NCBI GenBank assembly: GCA_013423325.1
Contig: BLJB01000259.1
Span: forward strand, 1 to 64,000
Source of the DNA: Usnea hakonensis
Lineage: Eukaryota > Ascomycota > Lecanoromycetes > Lecanorales > Parmeliaceae
Direction of reading: 5' to 3'
DNA length: 64,000 nucleotides
Part shown: positions 54,657 through 64,000 of the stretch, piece by piece
Layout of the letters: each line of letters starts with the position of its first letter
How positions within the stretch are numbered: position 1 is the first letter of the stretch
The notes under the pieces: generated by a model
Told to the model about the DNA's origin: nothing
Databases searched by the model: none
What the model saw: only the letters and a program-made list of their open reading frames with translations
Position numbers and translations under genes: made by a program

Positions 54657-55952
54657 GCATTCCTCGTTTGCTGCGTCTTCTTCATGTATGATACCCTCCA
54701 TTGGTATAATGTACAGTCGTCGGTACATGGCTCCTAGAGCATGGCGGGCGTCACCTCGTCGGTTTCGAGGTTACCTGGCGAGTCGCTGCTGGCCCTGCCG
54801 CCTGCTCAATTGCGTACATAGCGGTATATTTTGCTCCGCTTGCCTGTGCACACAATTGAGTTTTGCATCAACGCAGAGCCCATTAATAGGATTTCGGTTC
54901 CAGCTTGCATTGAGTTTTCTACCACAAGCGTTGAAAATGTATATCAAAGAACAAAACTCATCTCTTCTCGCAAGCCTTGTTGTTGGGACGTTGTTGGTCG
55001 GTCAAGCTATGCGGGGGCCTAGACTCGGATCTTGATGCACGTTTCGGCTACATGAGATCTGACATGCTGCATCGCATCATCTTTAGACCATGCCTGCCAA
55101 TTGGTGCAAAGCATGGTATGCAAGGGTGGATGCGGGAGATGTTTGGCCTTGGACTTTGAGTAGGCTAAAATTGTTTAAAGGTAGCGTCTACAGGCCAGCT
55201 TATCAAAAAGGCACAATCTGCGCCGTCCTGGTCCCAAATCGTCTTTTTGAATGACCGTAACAAATTGATTTACATGACCGAGACCATGCTAGTGATATGA
55301 TACTGACCGAGAGAGAGATCATGCATTCTTTGAGCCTTACCCGTGCTTGATAATTCTCCGAGGGTTGCACCAGCCCTTGCTTCATACATAGGTACCCACT
55401 TTGATTACCTACTACATGGTACCTGCATGTACGACCCTCTTCCATCCATAACAAATCACTCATTCTTTCCGTATCTAGTGTCCCACAAACAGGATCCTTA
55501 GTAGACATCAAAAAACCACCTAAGCCTCATAGATACAGTGATGTAATGACACTCACAACAGCCGTATTCTACTTTACTTTAATCTTCGCAGACAGACCGC
55601 CTTTTTTTGAGGGGGGCGAGGATCTCGATTTTTATATTGGGGAAAGTTTGGTGGGGGGGAACGAAAATGAGGCAGCCATGTTCAATGTAGATTCAGCATT
55701 CATAACTGCTTTGATGACAGCTTTTTTTATTGGGTATGCGGGTCAAGGTGGACTTCGTACAAGGCCATCTGGTTTGTAGCAGGTTGTGCAAACGGAAACG
55801 ATCAAGAGACTGGCTTCATCTGCAAGTCGCCTCCTTTCCACATACATGGCACTTCCAAGTCAAAACATGCCCGTTTTTCAATTCCCATGCTGTCTCGAAC
55901 TCGAGTCGTCACCGCTGCGTAAATGCCCCCCCCCGACTGCTGCTAGAACTCG
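54657..55952. other. Intergenic region between convergent genes
   Basis: 3' flanks of the Q/P-rich gene and of RRP14. Recurrent motif copies occur here too (AGGTACC...GATTACCTACTACATGG near 55390-55420, ACTTTACTTTAA near 55570). C-run at about 55924-55932. No gene recognised. Confidence 0.5.
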
Positions 55953-57760
55953 TCACCTTCTCCGCCCGCCGTCCGCTCCACTCGGCGCCTTCGCCCTGAA
56001 ACTTCCTTCGAACCCTGGCCTTTTCGCCTTTGTCTTTCCTTTGCCCTTCTTCGCACCCTGACTTCCGCCTCTCTTCCCTTTTTCCTCCTTCCGCTTCTGC
56101 AAATTGGCCTCTCGTTTCTTCTGCTTCACGTCCTGGCTCTTTTTGATGCCATCCAGCCGTTCGTTCCATTCTCGCGAGCTCTTCTTCTTTTGCTTCTCCT
56201 TACGCTTCAGCGTCTTCTTTAGCAGAGAGGTATCATTGCGTATACGTTCACCATGCGCTCGCTTACGAGCGTTGAGCCAAACATCTTTCTCTGCTATGTC
56301 GGCTTTTTTGCTCTCGTCGAGGCTATTGAGACGGGATTGTCTTTTCTGCGCGGCGAGAAGAGCGGTACGGGGATCTGATGGGCCTTTTGGCTTGGTCTTC
56401 GGATCCATGATCGCATCCAAGTTCGCGGATGCATGTTGACCATCGGCAAAATTGACACGGCCAAAGGAGAAGTTGTTGGCAGGCGACGGATGGTTGTTGA
56501 GAGGTGAACCTGGTGACAGGACCGGCGAGCCTGAAAGGAGTGGGGAACCGCGTGCCAAGGTCTCATTGTGTTGCTGCTGCTCTTTTTCTTTGGCTTTTTG
56601 GCGCAACTCTTTCTTGTGGGCTTTGCGTTGCTCTACTTTCTGACGGCGGGCTTCCATTAACTCTTGTCGATTTCGAGCAGGTGCACCGTTGAGGCCGCTA
56701 GCATTACGGGCTCGTTTTAGACTTTCGATGCGTGCAGCGAAGCGGGCTTTGATTATTTCAGGGGTGGGTTTCGATTCTTCAGCTTCTTCGTGTGCTTCTT
56801 CCTGGAGCGACTTTCCAGGTTGAGGGTCTTCTGTTGCCGTAGGAGGAGCGATCGATGAGACAGAAGAGGAGCCGGAATGGTTTGCCGAAGCGTCGAAGGC
56901 AGGCGAGCGGTTTGTTGATGGTGTAGCTGTAGATAGCAAATCGATCTGCGGTTCGTCTGCCATGACCTCAATCTCAATCCGACCAATCTGTGCTCCCTGA
57001 ACGGCCTCACCATCCTCATCGCTGACATTTGCACCGGCTGCAACATCTTTGGAGTCTTCTTCAAGTGCAGCCTTTCGTGCCTTTCTCTCCTTCTTCCCTC
57101 TTGCCTTTGCCGCCCTTTTTTCATCTTCGGCCTTCCTACGTTCTTTCTTCTGCCTTTTCTTTTCTGCAGTAGCTTTCATCAAGGCTTCTGAATTTTGCTC
57201 ATGCTCATCCACCGCTAAAGTATGAACCGATTTCTGTTCAGCAACATCACTGGCTATTCCCTTCTCCTCCCTCCTTTGCTTTTTTGTTTGCTTGCCCTTC
57301 TTCACTGATTTGGGTATTGGCTTCTCGACCTCCACGTGGCTCACTTCTGAGCTCTCGCCCTCCTCTTCTCGCTTCCTTTTCCGAGCATTTGCGGCCTGTT
57401 CGTCCAAAACATCCTTCGCACTCTTTGCGTTTCCCGGATCAAGCTTTGCGAGCTTAGCAGTCCGTGCTTCTTCCTTTGTTTGCTTTTTTCTCTGCCATTG
57501 ATCCTAGAGTTGAAATTCTTGATCAGCTCAATCTAGGTGGTTGAAAGGTCCAATTTATGACGCCCAAAAGGTAAACCGTACACTAGTGTCTTCTCCGTAA
57601 TAGTACTTGGCAGGTATCAAAGACAATAGACCGTTAAATGATTCTGCGTGGCTCTTGAGTCTCTCCTGTCAAGGTATGTGAGTACTTGTGCGAACGCCGG
57701 ATACAGTGAGGTTAAGCGTGCACAAACCTCCAAGCTATCGGACCTGGACTCCTGTGCCAT
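55953..57760 (-). CDS. RRP14: Ribosomal RNA-processing protein Rrp14/SURF6
   Basis: Nucleolar protein needed for pre-rRNA processing and both ribosomal subunits. Exon 1 (57728-57760, MAQESRSDSLE) joins ERLKSHAESFNGLLSLIPAK and YYYGEDTS, the conserved Rrp14 N-terminal domain. This joins DQWQRKKQTKEEARTAKLAK and one long final exon. The middle is acidic/basic low complexity with many Lys/Arg runs. The SURF6 C-terminal domain is clear: KARFAARIESLKRARN, FSFGRVNFADGQ, MDPKTKPKGPSDPRTALLAA and ARKRAHGERIRNDTSLLKKT. Then KRKEKQKKKSSREWNERLDG and a Lys-rich nucleolar tail follow. Total about 515 residues. Splice sites were read directly and give continuous phase. Confidence 0.94.
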
Positions 57761-58626
57761 AGGTTTTGCTTCTAGATTTAAAAGCTGGCAAGAAAGAACA
57801 GCAGGTTTATCAATTGTCTTTGCTTATATATTCCTTCATACTCGGTCGCTTCTTGGAGAAGAAAACATTAAAAAGACAAGAGATATGGATTGCGGTAAGC
57901 TCCAAAATTGTTCGAGTGGGCGAAATCTTGGCAATTCCAAGAGCTAGCCATATGGTCTCTAGCGTACTCTCGCTGGTAAGATACGGTACTTGCTCTACGA
58001 TTCAAGTACAATATATTATTTAGATGAACAGGTCAACTTCGATAAGTGCTATCTGGCACGTTAAAAAGCTTCTACAAACATTCAACGCTTTATATTGGTA
58101 TCATCACGCGCAAATGACCATGGCATTTGTCTTCCTATAGTACACTGGTCCAAACCTCCGGTGCTATGCATGGTGACTGTGCTGTGTTGCAAAGAAATAT
58201 CAGACCAGCTTAGGTCTGAAAAAGGCTAAGAAGCCGAGATTGATCCACTGTGGAAAAGGGGACTGACAGTATGCCCAACCCCGCTCTGTTGGTTCGCCTT
58301 ATCATCAAGCATCTGCTGGCGATCTATCATGTTTCCTTTTCAAAGAATCATCCTGAAAGGAGATAACACAGCCTATTGTCTCGACAACAGATCTAAGGAG
58401 TTGCTGTGCGTTGTGGAGGTCGACGAGTTTTGCATTCACACGGAGATGATCGCATAATCATCAAGACTCTCAAGGATGCGCACTTGGGATTGTGGATCTT
58501 TTCCTAAGAATTGCATCGTGGCGGATGTGCGACAGCTGCGCACATCGGTGGTGGGCCTGTGGTAGACTATGGAAGTCTGCACTGGAATGAGCTTTGGGTC
58601 CTTAGTCCTTTGGGACACGGATTCCT
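57761..58626. other. RRP14 promoter and UBP2 3' flank
   Basis: No gene recognised. I looked for the yeast ribosome-biogenesis motifs PAC (GATGAG) and RRPE just upstream of RRP14 and saw no clear copy. Confidence 0.45.
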
Positions 58627-61600
58627 TTACCAATTTGAATACACCTGAGCTTCGTTCGGATTCCAGGAATTGTTGTCTGCCCAACTACCTTGAGTCGCCC
58701 AATTTTGATTATTGTAGGACTCTCCTGTGTTGTATTCCATCGATGAATTGAATGGCCGGTAAGTATTAGCATCTGCTTGGCTTTCTTGAGCTTGGTTGTA
58801 GTCCACCATCACAGTATCCTGCTGCTCTTCTGGCGGTGGTTCAACGACGTTTCGGAGTACAGAATCGACCAAATCTTCTTTCCAGTCGTCTTTGACGTAG
58901 ACTAAAAAGTATGGCGTAGCAGGTCGATCTCCAGGTTCTTGCTCAAAGATCTCTTTGACATCTTCAACCAGAGTCACATACCCATCGTTATACTTTCGCC
59001 ATAGTTGCTTCGAAAAATCGTAGATGTAGATCCAATAGTGACCGGAATTATGGAAACCCCTGTGAATGAAAACTGACTGCAATCGATATGCGATCTTCTG
59101 AAGGTCATTAAATTGGCTGGCAATGTGAGACTTTAGGTTGCGAATCTGCACCTCAAGGGCTAGAAATATGGGTCAGCATCTGAGCTTCCATGTCCTTTGC
59201 TCTACCCTTACACTGTAGTTCCTTTTTCGCCTCTGCTGCAGCATTGACAAGCTCTTGCAGTAGACCAGGCGGAATCTCGATAGGCTCTTTGTCATCCAGG
59301 TCGAGTATCTGGCGCAAGAATCCTGATGTGGCTTCTAGAATCTCTGGTACATCCATTCCCATCTGTGGTCATGTCTTAGTCATAGAGTGGTTTTAAGATA
59401 CAAAGCCTACTTACTTCTGAAGTGGCAAGCTCGCCTCTCCGTGACTCCAATATAGCGAGCTGTTTCTTCCATTCCCAGCACTCTCGACGCCTCTGCAGTA
59501 AATCTGCATCCGAGGAGTCCATATACCTGTCCATGTATATGGTCTCCTTCAATTCCAGATGATGGTTCGACTTGAAGACCGACCTCTTCTCCATGTCAAA
59601 TTGGACTCGTTGGACATGTATTTGCAGAATAGGCGGGAGTTGACTGATTGACGTATACTGTGGCTCGAGATTTCCTCCTATTTCTACATCCTGGACATCG
59701 TACGCGCCGTCTAAAGCTGCGTAGATATCGCGGGAGCCGGTGGCTACATCGACCTTGATATCAGACATGTATTCTTCTTTGGTTCTGATTCTCCCTTGTC
59801 TGTTAGTCGTGTAAGATTTTTGTTTGCCAAAGAATAGGCTTTTCACTCGGTCAATTTGTTCGCCAGATTCGTCGACGGATTCTGCCTTGATTGCACATTG
59901 CAATTGAAACAGTACATTAGCAATGACCTCAGTCACATCTTGTTGAGCGCCATACTCCGCCTCTTGGACCGCATTTGTGTTTATCGGCTTTGGCCTTGGT
60001 GGAACTGGCGGCGGTCTGTTCGGCGGTGGCGCAGGAATGGATATTTTCTCATCTCCGGAATTACCCCGCCCAGTCCCGGATGATTCTACATTTTCGTCAT
60101 TGCAAGCCATAGACTCAGTCTCCATTCCTTTCCAAGGATTTATGGAGCCTTGCTGCTCATTCGTACGGGATGGAGAAGTCTCTCCAAGAGGTCTCAAATG
60201 CGTCTCTGGCGAGATTTCACGGACGACCTCTTTTGTCGGCGGCATATTCTCTTTATCTTCGATGAGCTTATGTTGTACGCTTTTCTCGTCGTCCTCATCT
60301 AGGATCATAACATCCTCATCCGTCACGGCCGGGCCATCTACCAAAGTCACATCGCTTGCGTCATCGCCATTGCGATCGTCAGCAGCAGCATTCGAGTGTG
60401 TGGCTTCCAGTGGCGCGTTATAAGACATCTCCGAATCGTTCTGAGGAGGACCCAGGGGACCCAAGATAGGACTGCCATTAATCTGCCCTAGCGAAGGACG
60501 GGTAGGGCTGAGCATCGACTGGCGACGTATATGCTCCTCTTTGGAAGAGCTGACAAGAGTAAGGCGAGCAAGTTCTGGCTCTGGCGTCACTGATCTCTTG
60601 GCAGAAGCGATCATGTTCTCGAACAATTTCTTCAATTGATCGACAACTGTGCAAATTAATGGCCGTCCAATCATCGTGGAAAGTATCTATCACTCACATT
60701 GCTGCGCACGGTCGACTTCTTTTGTCGACACATTTCTAGATCCTACTCTCTTTGAACTCAGACTCTTGTCATCTGTGGGCATCTTGAATTCATTGATCTT
60801 CAAAACAAGGTCTCTCAGCGGCTTAATCGTGAAGTAGAATTGTAATAAGCTGTTAAGGTAGCATGTGTTGCCAATATTCTCTAGTCCTACTGGCCACTCC
60901 GAAATAGGGTATTCCGATGAATTCAACTCGGAGTCCAGATAGTCCTTGAGGCGTTTGGAGCCCTTTGCATCCGCAATTGCTGCGAGCGATTTCTTGAGGT
61001 CGTCAACCTGGGACGGAGTGTCAGTGGACAGGGAATTGTACTGAGCAAGAATGGTCTCGTCATCGAGAGTTCGGTCACTGATGCCCAGGCGAGTGTAGGC
61101 TTGATTGACATCCATTTCCACTTCGCCTAAAGCACCGGTCTCAAGCCAATGTCTGAGAGCGAGGCTTTGACGATGATCGGCGATTAGGGCGACAGCGTGG
61201 CGTGCTGTCGGTTCCTCTGACGATTGTTGATCAATCTGAAAGGACAGTAAGATTAATCAGCAATTGCACAGTTGTCCCAAATAATATTCAAAAAAGGGAA
61301 AAGTGAGTGTAATCATGTGATAACAGATAAGCTCGATCAGGTTTACCTTGAGAGTGTACATGGATATTATGAAGTCATCGGAAGTTGCGACAGTCGCTTC
61401 CAAGTAGAGAAGAGCTTGCTCATAGCTCGTGACAGCTGCCATCCAGTCAGAAAATATATGGTCAGGAAGCATTTCAATGCAGATTTCGTAATACCTTGGG
61501 AAGCCAGAAGCTCAATCCTTTCACTTTTGCGGCTTTGACCGATGATTTTCAAAGCTCTTCGCATCTGCGTCTCTTGTTTTGGAGCATCAGAGATTCTTGA

Positions 61601-63137
61601 CTGAAATGTGCCAATAATTGTGTCGTCCTCGAACGTAGCTCGAGGATCGAGGCCAATTTCTCTGAAGGCGGCCCTGACGTCCTTCAAGCTGATTCGGTTC
61701 TCAGAAGCCTCTATGGCGACTTTCGTATCAAGGTCCTCGCTGCGACGCCCTCCTGCTATTCCCTGGAGACACTCCAGGTAATACGGAGTGTTAGAAGGAT
61801 CTGTCTCCAATTGTCGTCCATAAGAGAATTCTATGAGCTCGTCATGAAAGTCGGCGGTAGCACCCAGACCGGCATACCATCTTGGATATCATAAGCCTAC
61901 GAGTATTGGTCATCGCATCTTGACTTACGGGTGGGCTTCCTTGGCATCGGTTAAATCAATGGTCCGAGAACGTATAGTTTGCTTGACTGAGAATGAGGCT
62001 TTGGTCAATTACGAAACTTTAAGAGAGCATGATGATCTTACACTCCAGACAACCTAGTACCGCACTCAAATCTTTTTTCGCCCATTCCGGGACGAATTGG
62101 TTGTTGATAGTGACCCTCTCATTATCGGGTCTCTCGGATATAAGAACTTGCAGTTCCCTAAGGAGATCATCCAAACGTACGTTAAGTGGGTTTGTCAGAT
62201 AGTCTGACGCAGGTAGTTCAGGCTCCGGTGGTAGCCAATCCTCTCCCTACAGTCACTAAATCAACCGCGTCGCTTTCATATAGACCATTCGGGCATTACC
62301 TCACGTGTAAATCCAACATACCCAAGCAACTCAGCACAAGAGTCTCCTAAGCTCAACAGGAATTGTTTGTTGTGCCCAGGAATTCTCCTGCTTCTATCAG
62401 GAGTTTGAACAGCGTTCCAGATGTAAATTCGCAGATTGGATAGCACAGTTATCGGTAGTGGAACAGCATGACCCTCAAACCGCTTTGGTTCCTCCGCCAT
62501 TACTCTTTCTGCTCGAGTTTTAATCATGAATTTATCGGTTAGCTGGTTGACCCAATCGGGGACCAGTCTAGGAGGCATAAATCGGATTATTAGTCTTGCA
62601 GAGCATTCGGCTGCAGAGCATTGGAAACGTTGCTCATCTATCCACGCAAATCCGGTTTCTGAATCTATAGCAAGGAAACCAGGCTGTCGAGGCTTCGATA
62701 AATCCGAGCGATGTACAAAATGATGTAACGGGCTGGAGCTAGTAGGGCACGGCGAAGAGAAGGCGCTTCCTTCCTTGAAATCTATTTCGACCTCCATATG
62801 AGATCGACACACTGAGCAGTACACCGCGATCTTCCACACGGTCGACGAGTCTGGCTTATAGCCATCGCTAGGGAGCTTGCTTTGATTCCTTTTCAGCGTC
62901 CACTTGTGCTTGCAGCTGTTCCCCGGAGGCGGCGGAGGAAGAAATTTTGGCTCCTCCTCATCGAAGTATGGGATACAGGTCAGGACGTTGTATGCTGTCG
63001 GTGTCAGGTATCTAGGGTCGTAATCGTAGAGATCGCTGAGGAGCCGAGGCGCCGTCTTGCCTGAAAAGAGGAGAAAGTCAGCTTATCAGTCTTTCAATAC
63101 TTCTGTAGTACTCACCTCCTTTGAGAGTGATACTCAT
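58627..63137 (-). CDS. UBP2: Ubiquitin carboxyl-terminal hydrolase Ubp2-like
   Basis: Large USP-family deubiquitinase; yeast Ubp2 trims K63-linked chains and works with Rsp5. Start ATG at 63137 (MSITLKG, then an intron, KTAPRLLSDLYDYDPRYL). This is followed by TPTAYNVLTCIPYFDEEEPK and the N-terminal region with CSVCRSHMEVEIDFK. The catalytic Cys box lies near 60863 (GLENIGNTCYLNSLLQFYF). A long disordered insert rich in acidic residues and Pro (residues such as PPPNRPPPVPPRPKP) sits in the USP domain, an SH3-type ligand pattern. The His box RGFHNSGHYWIYIYDFSKQL lies near 59040, and the domain ends ATPYFLVYVKDDW. About ten exons, 1,250 residues or so. Catalytic residues are all present. Internal exon limits are approximate. 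Confidence 0.92.
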
Positions 63138-63828
63138 GACGGCTTTGTCAGGAATCTGAGCAGGCTAGCATCCTTGATGACGAGTGTTGGCTTTCCGCAA
63201 CGGGGCGAGACCGCGGTTTATGGCAGCACTGAATCGATCCTACCGTACGGCAAAACTGTGTCCTTCATCTAGCCCACATATGCATTATCATTATGAGTGT
63301 TGTGCAAAACTGAGAGGTCCGGGATATTACTGCCGCCTTGGTAATCTCCCTGTCTCAGGCGCCGAGAGTTGAGTCTTCGAGGAAGAGGCAAGACAACAGA
63401 TGGTCCGACACTCCTATGTTTGAACTGATGGCTGGGTGGAATACCAACCAACACCTTCCTTCCGAATGCGTCGCGAAGCTCTATGTAAATCTGGTTCAGA
63501 AGAAGAGTTGATGTTTGGGATTAGGATACTGTATATGATGGTCGTTCGAACCTTGGTCACAACGCAGACAGAAAGACAGAACGAAGATAGTGTAATCTGC
63601 TAAAATCAGGCAGCACTTTTTGGGATGTAAAAAAGGAATGAAAACTTGATGTTTTATAAGAGAATATTCAAACATCAACCTGGGCATGCATCGGAGTCGG
63701 AAAAATATTTCACCGAAGGAACCTCCGAAGCTGCTTAGCTCTCAGCAACGCCTCTATTCCAAGTGGTTCCAATGATATGATCAACATAGAATACGTACGA
63801 CAGCGAACTCCTTCCGCCTTACTGCATT
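63138..63828. promoter_or_regulatory. Divergent promoter region of UBP2 and a complex I subunit
   Basis: No gene in 691 bp between opposed starts. CCAAT at 63769-63773, 56 bp upstream of the complex I subunit ATG, resembles the CCAAT box in the NDUFS8/ACP promoter. Confidence 0.45.
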
Positions 63829-64000
63829 ATGCCTCCTCAGAATGAGGCACAATACAAGCCAAAAGACGCTATCGGTCTTGCAATTGAATCAACCTTGATA
63901 ATGGGGGCAGGTGGACTCACAATATCTGCAATTCAGAATACTCTCACAAAGCAAAACATCTCAGGCTGGGGAGTTTTTACGCGAACTGGGGGCATTATTG
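63829..64000 (+). CDS. Complex I 21.3-kDa subunit (NDUFA11/B14.7-like, Tim17-fold), partial
   Basis: Runs off the window end. The visible 57 codons read MPPQNEAQYKPKDAIGLAIE, then STLIMGAGGLTISAIQNTLT, then KQNISGWGVFTRTGGII. This matches the start of the fungal 21.3-kDa complex I subunit: a hydrophilic tail of about 16 residues, then the first Gly-rich TM segment with the AIQNTLTKQN loop. The fold is related to Tim17/Tim22 and NDUFA11. No intron is seen in the visible part. Assignment is good but rests on a fragment. Confidence 0.82.
   Translation, partial: MPPQNEAQYKPKDAIGLAIESTLIMGAGGLTISAIQNTLTKQNISGWGVFTRTGGII

Noticed and set aside
55546..56169. Open frames in the 3' flank and antisense to RRP14
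   Set aside because: They are shadows of the Lys/Glu-rich RRP14 exon or short frames without conserved content.
1..64000. tRNA, rRNA, CRISPR arrays and intact transposons
   Set aside because: I looked for T-loop GTTCGA contexts with matching arms, for spaced repeats, and for transposase or reverse-transcriptase motifs. None was convincing by eye; a covariance-model search would settle the tRNA question.

Overview
The window reads as nuclear DNA of a filamentous ascomycete (Pezizomycotina). Genes are compact and carry short introns of about 45-110 nt with GTAAGT/GTATGT-like donors. Several subunits of respiratory complex I are present, which budding and fission yeasts lack. Other genes are typical fungal ones: a LRO1-type acyltransferase, Tps1, Och1-like and Msn5-type proteins. 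I cannot place it to class with confidence. Start sites below are ATG codons; exon limits were read by hand from splice signals and protein-family conservation.

Layout. 1-9.7 kb: a peroxiredoxin, a NIF3-family protein, a mitochondrial BolA protein, trehalose-6-phosphate synthase, a wrecked arylsulfatase pseudogene and a GRIM-19/NDUFA13-like complex I subunit. 9.9-25.1 kb: a dense housekeeping block with an exportin (Msn5/exportin-5), phospholipid:diacylglycerol acyltransferase, NatC acetyltransferase Mak3, condensin Cnd1/Ycs4 divergent from Cdc7 kinase, and ribosomal protein uL15. 25.1-28.3 kb: a gene-poor stretch with an assembly gap, unrecognised coding remnants and a secreted cysteine-containing protein. 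28.3-35 kb: an Ariadne-type RBR ubiquitin ligase, a decayed SAT4-type membrane-protein gene and Gpi1. 35.2-39.3 kb: a fungal-specific repeat-bearing Cys-rich protein and a doubtful minus-strand gene. 39.7-49 kb: Msh2, an Och1-like mannosyltransferase, NDUFS8 divergent from mitochondrial acyl carrier protein, and Vps74. 49-53.3 kb: a 4.2-kb gene-free region and pyrimidine-rich leader of a Q/P/S-rich protein gene. 56-64 kb: Rrp14, Ubp2 and the first exon of the 21.3-kDa complex I subunit, which runs off the end.

Themes. Four complex I related genes lie in 64 kb, two of them head-to-head on 233 bp with a CCAAT box. The Cnd1/Cdc7 shared promoter and the Msh2 upstream region each contain an ACGCGT (MCB-like) element, as expected for S-phase genes. 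A recurring AAGTAC/TTAAGGTA-type motif sits in many intergenic regions. I found no convincing new multi-gene system. The most novel items are the 590-aa PKEHI-repeat/Cys-rich protein, the secreted protein at 26.7 kb and the intergenic motif family. I saw no tRNA, rRNA or CRISPR array and no intact transposon.
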